Assembly: GCF_964340395.1 (NCBI RefSeq)
Contig: NC_135568.1
Location: 8,028,280 to 8,092,279 of the forward strand
Source: Glandiceps talaboti
Lineage: Eukaryota; Hemichordata; Enteropneusta; Spengelidae
DNA length: 64,000 nucleotides
Direction of reading: 5' to 3'
The notes under the pieces: generated by a model
The model's input: only the letters and a program-made list of their open reading frames with translations
The model's database searches: none
Told to the model about the DNA's origin: nothing
Translations under genes and position numbers: made by a program
Shown here: positions 11,508-22,200 of the stretch, piece after piece
Numbering within the stretch: position 1 is the first letter of the stretch
Layout: each line of letters begins with the position of its first letter

Positions 11508-12965
11508 ATGTCATATTTGCGTCCCAACAATCCGACGCTGTTTAGGGCTTTGGTAGTGCTGCTCATCAGTTGTGTACTAATATTGATTGTTTATAATATG
11601 GTTTCACTTCTGGGACCGCATTTTCTACGCTTAAATAATGCTGCTCAGTACAATCACAGTAACAACGACATTTACACTCGCCAAACCAACACAGATCTCC
11701 GGACGTCAAACATTAGCAAAATGGAAAGTATCTACGATTATGAAGACACAGAAATGTCGAAATTTCGTTATCGAAAAACTGTGTTCAGTAATTCGAACGG
11801 ATCAGATATATGTTCAAGGATAATATCGGGGCAAGATAACATTAACAAGACACGTGTGGCATCGTTAAATACGTTCTTAAAATCAAAGATTTTAAAGGAC
11901 AACGCTTTCAACGGACTCACGAAAAACTGTACACAATTTAAGCAAGAAAGGGGTTACTTTAAGCCAGTAACATTAGAAGAAAGGGAATTTCCACTCGCGT
12001 ATGGGATATACATGTACAAATCGGTTTCACAGGTTGAACAGTTATTGCGGACAATTTATTATCCACAAAATACATACTGCATACACGTCGACAGCAAGGC
12101 ATCAGCTGTAATCCATCGAGCAGTACAGGCGATTACAAAATGTTTCGACAATGTGTTCGTACCCTCTCGTCTTGCTAAGGTCACGTGGTGTTCCATCGAA
12201 GTTGTCCGCGCAGAAATCAACTGTTTGACGGATTTAGAAGAGCGAAGTAAAACCTGGAAATATTACCTAAACTTGAGTGGACAAGAATTTCCTCTTAAAA
12301 CAAATCGTGAAATTGTTCAGATTTTGAATGAATTTCAAGGAAAGAATATTATTCGTAGCTCTATACAGAAATTATATGCATACAGACAAAAGTGTTCATA
12401 CTTTGTCTCGAAAGGAAGAGCTAGGAACTCAAAAATACCAAAAACTGAACCCAAACCTTTTGACGGACCCATCTTTAAAGGTGAACTTCACGTTGCGTTG
12501 ACAAGGGAATTCGTCAACTTTGTTCTTCATTCCAAGATAGCACGCAATTTGTTTGTCTGGCTAAATGACACTCTCTGCCCTGACGAACACTTTTATCAGA
12601 CTCTGAGTAGACTGCCTGGTGTACCCGGAGGTCGTGAATTTGTGAAGATAGACAGGGTCATTGATCAGATCGTAAGAGCCAAAATATGGAGTGGTAAGTG
12701 TAATGGAAAATTAGTACGTCAAATCTGTGTGTATGGCTGGAAGGATCTACCAAATTTAGTTAGGAGACCACATTTATTTGCCAACAAGTTCCATGCAAAT
12801 TTTGACAGTGTTACACTTGCATGTTTGGAAGAATTAATCTACAATCGTACATACAGCCCTATCAAACTCAATCTCCCATTCTATAAAAACTTCTCTACAA
12901 CATTCGAAACCGGGCTTCCGGTTTTAAAAGGACCAGACTGGCTACTAGACACTGACAGTCTGTGA
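11508..12965 (+). CDS. Core-2/I-branching beta-1,6-GlcNAc transferase-like, copy 2
   Basis: Single coding exon, 485 codons, closely similar to the gene at 6001 apart from about 20 scattered differences and one block. The same architecture is seen: N-terminal signal anchor, stem with small insertions relative to copy 1 (around residues 29 and 90), GT14 domain with HVDSKAS, TWCSIEVVRAE, NLSGQEFPLK, TREFV, CPDEHFYQTLSRLPGVPG and CVYGWKDLP. Upstream in-frame ATGs at the position equivalent to 5977 run into a TGA after six codons, so translation of the enzyme must begin at 11508. Strong divergence is confined to the segment encoded at about 12350-12436, just before the PKPFDGPIFKG motif. Both copies look intact and presumably active. 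Confidence 0.9.
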   Translation: MSYLRPNNPTLFRALVVLLISCVLILIVYNMVSLLGPHFLRLNNAAQYNHSNNDIYTRQTNTDLRTSNISKMESIYDYEDTEMSKFRYRKTVFSNSNGSDICSRIISGQDNINKTRVASLNTFLKSKILKDNAFNGLTKNCTQFKQERGYFKPVTLEEREFPLAYGIYMYKSVSQVEQLLRTIYYPQNTYCIHVDSKASAVIHRAVQAITKCFDNVFVPSRLAKVTWCSIEVVRAEINCLTDLEERSKTWKYYLNLSGQEFPLKTNREIVQILNEFQGKNIIRSSIQKLYAYRQKCSYFVSKGRARNSKIPKTEPKPFDGPIFKGELHVALTREFVNFVLHSKIARNLFVWLNDTLCPDEHFYQTLSRLPGVPGGREFVKIDRVIDQIVRAKIWSGKCNGKLVRQICVYGWKDLPNLVRRPHLFANKFHANFDSVTLACLEELIYNRTYSPIKLNLPFYKNFSTTFETGLPVLKGPDWLLDTDSL

Positions 12966-13137
12966 GACACGTCGTGTCGGGGCACTCAAACTTACCAACC
13001 AATGCCCCTGAGGACGGAGCGGCGCCACGAGCAGTCTATAACTTGATAAACCTGCCATTTCTGTGTCGAAGATTATAGGGTTTTGGGTCTTCTGTAAATG
13101 TATTTTGTAAAATTTGCTCTTTTTGAAATTGTGAAGT

Positions 13138-13310
13138 TTCATTTCATTTCATGTTGTACACAGTGTTTCATTTCATTTCAAGTTCTACATAGTGTTTCGT
13201 TTCAAGTTCTACATAGTGTTCATTTCATTTCAAGTTCTACATAGTGTTCATTTCAAGTTCTACATAGTGTTTCATTTCATTTCAAGTTATACATAGTGTT
13301 CATTTCATGT
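13138..13310 (+). repeat. Minisatellite of about 28 bp downstream of gene copy 2
   Basis: Paralogue of 7611-7757, with about six units of TTCATTTCAAGTTCTACATA type sequence. Confidence 0.85.
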
Positions 13311-14065
13311 ACTATTTTTACTGTATAACATTTATTTTAAAGCTGCATTACCTGCTACTGGAACGGGTTTTTTTCAACTGTTTTGTTTAGGTATAAGGAT
13401 TTAATCATGATATTGTACACACCCTGAACAGCATTGAATCCCCGTGGGTGAATATATTTGAATAGCTGTACACACAGTAAATCGAATCAATTTGATTTCT
13501 GGGTCCGTACCCTAAAATCAATGTCCTGAATGCAGTCTCGATTTCAACCTATAACTGTACTACTGTGGATAAAACCGACCTCTAATTAACATCTACAATT
13601 TCTAATTATGGGCATTTTTTCCATTTTCAGTGAATATATTGTTGGCTGTCTGATTGAACAAATAATACTCCAGATACAGCTGGTGTAGTTTTAAAGAATT
13701 GATACACTTATCTTTTCTCTGTATTTCTAACAAATAATTGAACGTCTAACAAGTACTAGTATGTATCAAATGTCTCAGTTATATAGATTTACTGTATTCA
13801 ACATTTATAACACCATAGGGGGTTGCCGAACATAATTATCTGTCTTCGTAGACACAGAGACTGTAGCACTAAGTGTCACAATGAGAGAGGGGTGGTACAT
13901 AGGAAAGTGAATGGATGTACAAAATACTAATAGCAAATCAAAACAATCTAAGCAACAATACGTACACCTGTCCCTGTGTCTGCTAAAACGTGCTAAATCA
14001 GAACACTTGTATGGCGCATATATTGATACATTTATAGTAACAGGATTCGTGTGATATTTTTGCAT

Positions 14066-14440
14066 ATATACATTTATAGTAGCAGGATTCGTGTGATATT
14101 TTCCTTGGGGAAAATCTAAGCAATAGTACGTACACCTGTCCCTGTGTCTATAGCCTGCTAAATCAGCAATTCCAAAGGTTCTAGGCTTTCCGGGTTTTCT
14201 GTATTTATGTATTCAGTAAAATTTTGTTTAGATAGTTAAACCCTCTCATCTGTGTTAGGCTTATGTTGGCAAATCATTTAATTTCATATTTCATCATTCA
14301 AGACGAGAAGAAAAGGTCGTATCAGATTCTAGATTTCGGTTATCAGGTAATCTTATAGTTTGGTTATCCATCCTTTCTGACTTCCGTCACCCTAGCTGTA
14401 GCAAGAGATGTCCAGTAGCAGAGTCTGGCTCACCCGAGAG
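14066..14440. other. Intergenic, nothing recognised
   Basis: Begins with a local repeat of AGCAGGATTCGTGTGATATT. Otherwise featureless. Confidence 0.5.
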
Positions 14441-14537
14441 TATACTGTAAGATATACGTCATGTCGTTCCGCCCTCACCGGCCTCCTCACACGAGTAAGT
14501 TGAGGTGTGAGGGCACCCCCTCACGGCGTATAGACTA
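14441..14537. mobile_element. MITE copy (TAGTCTGTAAG family), diverged
   Basis: Imperfect palindrome: the left end TATACTGTAAGATATACGTC and the right end, read in reverse as TAGTCTATACGCCGTGAG, match the ends of the cleaner copies at 14771 and 58902. The interior is rich in CCCTCACC and GAGGGC. Confidence 0.65.
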
Positions 14538-14770
14538 ACCCGAGCGTGGTAATCGTAAAGTTTCGATTACCCAGTCTCGCCGCAGATGGCTCACATCATG
14601 ACTGAACAAGACTGTGGGGTCGCCGAAGTCAGAGAATCTGGATAGCCGAGACTCGTAATCCTATTGTTTTAGCTGTATTAGCATGTTGTTGAATATCTGA
14701 GTGATAATATTAACATTTTAATGTACAGCCCATTCTCAGTATGTCTTATTGGTTTCTACGTGGTTGTATT

Positions 14771-14860
14771 TAGTCTGTAAGGTACGCCGTGACGGGGCGC
14801 CCTCAAACATCTGAGAGGAGGCCGGTGAGGGCGAAACGTCACGACGTATCTTACAGTCTC
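14771..14860. mobile_element. MITE copy (TAGTCTGTAAG family), about 90 bp
   Basis: Left end TAGTCTGTAAGGTACGCCGT, right end in reverse AGACTGTAAGATACGTCGTG. It lies four bases from the left end of the large TIR element at 14865. No clear target-site duplication. Confidence 0.8.
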
Positions 14861-14864
14861 GGTT

Positions 14865-17842
14865 CAGTCAGATAGTTAGCCTGCAGTCAGCACAGTAGGG
14901 AGTCATACAAAGCAAACAAAGATAAGCAGTCGTTTGGTTTTGAATGCCTCATTTGCATACAAGTCAGTGTTATTTTCAAACTCTAATAACATTTCACGGT
15001 GAATTTACAGAAACGTAATTTTTTCACGAGATTGTCAAGGACATTCAGAGGGTTCCATTGATGTATTTTTTGTGTGATATTACTATAAAGTAACTGGGTT
15101 CTTGTCGATTCAAAAAATCCTGTATGGTTACACCACCATGATCTCCAAACAATGTATTACTTTTTAGTGTTTCCATGTACTCCACTATTTCAAACTACCC
15201 ATATAGTTAGAGGAACACTTCAACTACATTACCTATGAATGTCAATCCATTTAAGTTTGCGTGAGGGCCAAGTCCAACCTTTTTAGGTAGCAGTGCAGAG
15301 AGGTCACACTGTATCAATGAGTTTTCAGTGGTGGTGGGTGTTACGTAACAGCCACATTGGGGTCATCTCTGGTCATTTACTAAGGATTCTATTCTACTGC
15401 ACACTTTTCTTACAGCTGATACTACATCTACAGTCAATATCATTTGTCCATGGTCGAGTTGTAGTTTCCCTTTTTTATATTATACAATTTCAACAGTTTT
15501 ATCAACAATCTGTATAGGAATCAGGAGGGGTAAATGAGAAACTCACACTTAGTCAGTGTTGTGCATGTTTTTCTTCAATCCTTTACACAGTAATATATCA
15601 TGGGACAAATGTTTGCGCATACTTCCACTTCACATAGTATAGCTGTATTTTGTTCTGTTTGACATAATATTTAACTTAAAAGGGGACTACTAAAGTGACC
15701 ATAATAGGTGAGAATGGGGTTTGTAACAAGGATTTTGAAAGTATCAAAAAGTGTGTAATGGTACAATGATTAATAGTTGTTTCTCCATCTTTTAATTTCA
15801 TGTCATTTATTGAGTTACAATCTTGAACTTGGTATGTTTTTACACGTTATTTTGACTTTTTCCAAACATTTCATTCCAAGCTGAGCTAAAGTAAAAAGAC
15901 ATGCAACACCAAAGCAGAATGCATACACAAGTATATCACATAAGGAAATACACATGTTTTACTTATAAACACTTGTTTATTTTTTAAATATATATTTTTA
16001 AAATCAATATTTACATATTATATAATCTCTGACTGCTCTTCATCACTATCTATGTTCATTTCTTCCAACACATTCTCTGGCCAATCCAATGAGAATGGGG
16101 TTTGTAACAAGGATTTTGAAAGTATCAAAATCTGAGAAAATGTCTGACTGAGTATATATTTCCTTGTGGCCAATCTTGAAAACTTTAATAATCTTACGAT
16201 TTGCTTTACCCATCTTCGTGATTGGTACAATAGTACCATTGAAATAGAAAAACTTGCCATGTTTCACTATAAAAAAAACATAAACATATTACAAGTTACA
16301 CACAAGGTTGAAATTTTGTTTTGAGAAATAATACAATTAAACTGCAACCACTTGTAATTGTATCAGAACAATGGCAAATAGCAAACCCATATTAATAATC
16401 ATATAACTTCTACCTTCTTTAATGCATTTTTTGTTGTTTGTAATGTTAAACTTTGTATGGTTTTGTTTTATTTGGATTTTGTTATGTATGTGATCGAGTG
16501 TATCACCCCAAAAAAGTTTTAAAATAAATGAAATAATCACAATTAAATAATAATATATAATAATGATGATGATAATAGACCTCAGCATTTCAGTCATTAA
16601 TACACAATACAATAGCTCCCTTATTCTAATATACACAAGTACATTTAAACCCACTTTCACTTGAATTTTTCACTTACACTTACGTATAATCGCAACCTAT
16701 AAAGTATTAGTTAGGTTTACATGTACAGCCTGGAATGTCAAAGTTACACGACATGAACAGCAACTGTTGGATATCCAATGTACATGCTTCTCTTTTTCTA
16801 AAACAAAACTACAATAGTTACAAATGTCCTAATACGAACAGCAAGAAAGAAATGTTTGAACATTGACCACTGCATTGAGTTTTCAAATAATTATGTACAT
16901 TGGAGCTAATACATCCATGGTACAACGTAACACTGGATTTTACCGTGTGCTTTCGAGTCATGCCAGGCTTTGAAAACCAGAACATCATTCGTTTCGTACT
17001 GATACAAAAATTCCACACCGATCACAGTTATTGTTACTCCACTTATAAATGCAATCTCACTTTTACCCGTCACTTACCAGTTTCACGGGAAGAGCTGTGT
17101 AATTTTCGGTTGACCCGTCCGTCTGCCTTTCAAGATCGCTCGGACTGACTGGTTCCCGCAATAATAACGCATGGCCATGACAACCTCGTTCATGTAGTAT
17201 TTTAAATAAAGCTTATAATTACAACCGTAACGCATTTGATTACACAAATATATATTAAGTAGACTATTTTTGTAAAAGTGTTCATCAAAGAGTATTTCTT
17301 TGGTACGATTTCTTTCACTAACCCTTTAACCTCGACAACAGATATAAACTTGTAATTTCCACAGTTGGAACGAGTCAGCGTATGACGTCATAAAATAACA
17401 AGGTTGACCTAGTTAACGCGTCCGCTTCTTGTGCTAGGCTTGTGACGGAGGGTCGATTTCGCCGTCGATTTTCTCCGTTGTTTCGAGCCCCCACTACAGG
17501 AGACTTTACAGTTCTGTTTTTGAAGACATGTAAAAATGGAATTTGAACTTTTTTATCGTATTTTTTGTGCGTGAACCATAGGTCCTTCATCCGAACTCGT
17601 GATAGCAGAATCACATTTTCTAAAGACTGTTACGGTAAAACTTCGTAAAAAATTCGACACATGAAGACGGTACTATTGTAAATATATTGTGAAAGTTTCG
17701 AGCTGGTATCTCTCTTAGAAATATCGAAAATGCTCTTTTGAAATCTTTGAGTTTAGCGTGAGTGAGCGTTCACTGTGGCGGTTAATTTCAAATTAATTCG
17801 TTTGATCTTGCCGGCCATTTCCGCAGGCTAGCGATCCGACTG
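14865..17842 (-). mobile_element. 2,978-bp TIR DNA transposon, left copy
   Basis: Reverse complement of 30186-33163: coordinates of matching points sum to 48028 everywhere I compared, so there are no indels, and all compared translations are identical. Each copy has its own terminal inverted repeats of about 22 bp (CAGTCAGATAGTTAGC at one end, CAGTCGGATCGCTAGC at the other), so these are two insertions of one element rather than a plain inverted duplication. A 3-bp GTT flanks this copy on both sides but may be chance. The interior holds only short open frames; none resembles a transposase I know. Probably non-autonomous, or with a spliced gene I cannot reconstruct. Confidence 0.85.
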
Positions 17843-18025
17843 GTTGTATTAAATACACAGCAATTGAACACTTACATGGAAAGGACTTTATATTATTGTG
17901 CTGTTCATAGTTTCCTTTTTATCTGTGTGATGTTGAAGTTTTTACCTTCTGTAAGGAAGGTGATAATATACCGATGAAGTCTGTGTGTCTGTGTGTGCGC
18001 GCGCGTGTGCGTGTGCGTGTGCGTG

Positions 18026-18088
<63 letters not shown>

Positions 18089-18530
18089 TTGTGTGTGTCA
18101 CGATTTCCGGAAAAACGGCTGCATCAATTCAAACGAAATTTCATAGACATCTTCCTTAGGGTAATGGCAATAACTGATTAGGTTCTAGTAATAATCCGAT
18201 GAATATTAATGACAAATTTGAGTGAGTAATTAATCGATCGAACGAGTATAAAGTTGGCGTCAGATTCAGATTCAGGTAGCATTATCTTATGAATGTTATA
18301 TTGAGTGTCAGATGGCCTCAGATCCGAAGACACCCGACGTACTCAAACCTGAAATAATATACTATTAACTTTCATTGGGATTTGACAAATCACAGATATA
18401 GAGCTAAATTTCGTTCCTTACGGAAGGCATTCAGTTTAAATCTGGTAGATAATGTAATTATTATGCAAATAAAATATCGTTGTTCCTTGAAAAACGATTA
18501 TTAGTTATGGGCCCTATTACCTTTACACCT
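17843..18530. repeat. (GT)n microsatellite and flanking repeat
   Basis: A GT-rich array at about 17982-18098 with CGCG-containing variants at its left end. The right flank (CACGATTTCCGGAAAAACGG onward) and the stretch at 18410-18450 look like dispersed repeat sequence. Confidence 0.8.
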
Positions 18531-18533
18531 GTT

Positions 18534-18636
18534 GTTGCTGATGATGATGTTGTTGCTGATGATGATGATGATGATGATGATTATGATGATGATGATGATG
18601 ATGATGATGAGGATGATGATGATGATGATGATGATG

Positions 18637-18722
<86 letters not shown>

Positions 18723-18723
18723 G
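18534..18723 (+). repeat. Compound (GAT)n(GTT)n microsatellite
   Basis: A trinucleotide array changing from GAT repeats to GTT repeats near 18669. Open frames across it (poly-Asp/Val, poly-Met/Leu, poly-His/Gln on the other strand) are artefacts of the repeat. Confidence 0.97.
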
Positions 18724-19200
18724 GAGTTTTTTATTCAGTAGCACATCCACTGGAAGTAGTTCTTTCCCACTCGACACTTTATCCTCATTCAAAATCAAAG
18801 AGAAATATCCCTTGTTTGGAATTTAAACTTCGGCAAGTTTTTTTTCCAATATGCAACGTTTTGCCCTTAGCCTCAATGCCAATTAGAAGATCTGGTGCCG
18901 CAACTATGCTGAATAAAGATGTACTGATTCTAGCATCTATCTTAGTCTGAGTACCATTTGTACAACCACCACTATCAACCTTACCGAGCAGGTATCAATG
19001 GTTATACAAACTCTTGAGAATAATAATCAACATCTAATGGAAACACTGTCATCATCCACCACAAGTTTTTAAAGGCGTTCCCCGGCTTGAAGCACAATAA
19101 TTGAAATTATATGAATCGGTTTCCATCGTCGGCAGAGTAGACGGTTTCCGAATACTGCCGAAGTTAACCGGAAACCACTGACCTCACTTGGTTGGCGTGG
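18724..19200. other. Upstream intergenic of Arp3
   Basis: No coding exon recognised. The last about 100 bp become GC-richer toward the promoter. Confidence 0.5.
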
Positions 19201-19294
19201 TGCATGCTGGGAAGTAAAGTGGCCATTTTGTACATTGAGCTAAACTTCCGCATTTCCTGTTCAACTTTAATTCCCATCCAAACCGGCAAGAAAA
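19201..19294 (+). promoter_or_regulatory. Probable Arp3 core promoter and 5'UTR
   Basis: TGCATGCTGGGAAGTAAAGT at 19201-19220 closely resembles the ZNF143/Staf (SBS) element as read on this strand. GGCCATTTTG (19221) resembles a YY1 site and ACTTCCGCATTTCCTG (19244) contains two ETS-like cores. This combination is typical of TATA-less housekeeping promoters, which fits Arp3. No TATA box is seen. The sites are matched by eye. Confidence 0.55.
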
Positions 19295-22200
19295 ATGGCT
19301 GGGCGAATGCCAGCCGTAGTCATTGATAATGGCACAGGGTAAGTTTACTAAGTTATTTTTACAATTTTTACTCTGAACATGAACTCGTCACAAATCCTTC
19401 GCTAAGTGTAATGTCGTGGAATGGAATGGGTGTGTACAGTGCTGTTGGTTCACAACTTCCGTCTTCCAATCAAGTTCCCCCCGAGTTTGATTGTCCATAT
19501 ATTTATAGAAAGGAAACCCGAAGGGAGGAATTATGTTCATAGTTAGTAATTAATGACTATGTTAGGTTTGTTTTACTGATAAGTTGCTGGAAAGGCTTTA
19601 ATTTCAATTGCATAAAAATTAAAACGGTGTGTGTCCTCGTCGTGAAAGGGCGTCGACATCGAAACCTGTCCATTTCCTGGCCCAGTCCTCTGCTCATACA
19701 CTTAACTCAATATCGCAACCATGTATGAAGTATAAAACACGGTATTCCTAAATATAATGGCTCGTGCACGGTCAGTGCTATGAATTGGTGGCTACTAATG
19801 CTAGAGCAGTATTCTTCCAGGTTGGTGTGTTTTATGCTGACGGCAATGAAGCACACAATGTGTGCGTTCTTATTCAAACATTGACAATAGCAGTAAGAAT
19901 ACCTAACTGTAAAGAGTATAATAGGTGACATTTACACTTTTATAAACTCTATAGTTCTCTTCTTCATCAAGATTTTTCCTTTTTCTTATAGCTATACAAA
20001 GATGGGTTATGCTGGAAACACAGAGCCTCAGTATATTGTACCTTCAGGTAACCAATGTATTCCTTGCTTGTAATCATTTCAGTAAAGTCATCAGAATTAG
20101 AAACACTTTACTTTAAGGAATCAGACAGGAAAATACAGTTACTTTGGAATGGTAAACTGGAAACGAATATGACATTGTGATCTGTGGATAACACAACCAC
20201 ACCCCCCTCACACTCTCAGAGTTGAACGACATTTTAAAGGGGTTCCTGTAAAGAGAAACTGGCGATTTTTTGTTGACATGATTTTGGTGTGCATGGTTAA
20301 AAAAAAGTAGTTTCATGGTGATTTATTTTAGCAAACAACACACCAACAAAATAGTGAAAATTCATATCTTCCAAGTTTCTACCGCAAATACAGTACAGAT
20401 GTTTCATCCGTCTTGCATGAATGGGCAGAATCAATCAAGGTTGTCATTTGTTGTGCAGATTTTCTACAAGTAGAAAGATAACAATTTATCAGTTTACCTC
20501 TGTTACATTTATAGCCATTGCCGTAAAAGAGTCTGCCAAAATTGGAGATCAGTCTCAGAGACGACTAGGTCGTGGTGTCGATGATTTAGATTTTTACATC
20601 GGAGATGAAGCAATAGACAGACCCACCTATGCTACAAAGGTAAAATGCTGGCCTAACTACACTTGTCATGTCTGTTGTGAGCTAGAGGTTTATGTTCACA
20701 AAATCAAAGGCAACTACATAAATAACAATTTGCCTTGGGTTTCAAAACTATCAAAGTACTAGTTGTTTATTCCTTTCATTTGTAGTACCATATTCGACAT
20801 TCGATAATTTTTTGTTCTTCATTTGGACTAACCCAATTCAACATGTTGCAATCCTACTTTCTTTTGTAATACCCAATGTGACACAGTATTATCTATTTTT
20901 CTTTTGTAGTACCAAATTTGGCACTGTACATTTTTTTTTCACTTGTACCAAATTCAGCACTATATTCTTATTTTCATTTGTAGTACCCAATTCGATATGA
21001 TATATTTTTGATTTCATTTGTCATACCCAATTCCATATGATATATTTTTGTTTTTATTTGTAGTACCCAATTCGATATGATATATTTTTGTTTTCATTTG
21101 TCGTACTCAATTTGATATGATATATTTTTGTTTTCATTTGTAGTACCCAATTCAATATGATATATTTTTTTATTTCATTTGTAGTACCCAATTCGACATG
21201 GTATAGTTGAAGATTGGGATCTCATGGAAAGATTCTATGAACAGGCAATTTTTAAATATCTGAGGGCAGAACCTGAAGATCACTACTTCCTTTTGGTAGG
21301 TATACAAGTGTAACTCCATTTTAGTCAATAACTATAAATTTGGCTGCTATATAATCATCGACTGCTTTGTGTTGCACAAAGACACAGCTTAGTACCAGTA
21401 GTGGTCTGTCAGAATGAGTTATACATGTTCATGTATTTTGTTAAGGCTGGTATGAAAGTCAAATCTGTCTTTTTTACAAGAGGTAGGTTTAGTTCCCATC
21501 AAATTCATGATACAAGGTATGGAAACCAACTTGTAGTGAGTGTTACCAGGTTTCCTGCAACTTTCACTGTGATTCCCCACTAAATAATTGTATGAAAACC
21601 AAGCGAGTTTAATCCGATTTTCCCCTACTTTCACCTCGATGCCCACCAAATTAGCGTACTACAAATTATGCAAGTATTATTTGTTTCCCAACTGTTATAA
21701 GGGATACAAAAGATACCGATGGTTGGAAAATTTTAAGTTAACAAACTGACATGTTTATTTTCTCCATCAGACTGAACCCCCTCTTAATACACCAGAAAAC
21801 AGAGAATATACTGCAGAAATTATGTTCGAGTCTTTCAACGTCCCTGGTTTATATATTGCTGTGCAGGTAAGTGGACTGGTACTATTTATTTCATTTGCAT
21901 ACAATGGTGTTGAGAAGACAACACCATTGAGAAATATTGTGTATGAGAACACGACAATATCACTGAAATAAGAAAACCTCTTTTAAAGGATTACACCGTG
22001 GATAGGAATGCATTGGCTGGCATGATCATGAAGACATTTTTACACAGATAACCTGTATGGGACAACTTCATTGAAAGGCAGATGATGATAGGTTATCATA
22101 TGCGACAACATCCAGGAACATTTCTACGTGATACAAGTTACATTATGTATTTGTTGTTTAATAGGGACAGCAGGGATGTAGATAAGGGCCGATAGCCATC

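Larger units (their letters stand above)
9302..14065 (+). repeat. Segmental tandem duplication, copy 2
   Basis: Second copy of the unit beginning at 1471. It is shorter because the 2.3-kb stretch equivalent to 2245-4490 is absent; the junction lies near 10186, where the gene flank passes directly into the last 170 bp of the retrotransposon tail. Confidence 0.85.

Noticed and set aside
18480-18950. Poly-Asp/poly-Val open frame of 156 codons
   Set aside because: Trinucleotide repeat artefact with no domain on either side.
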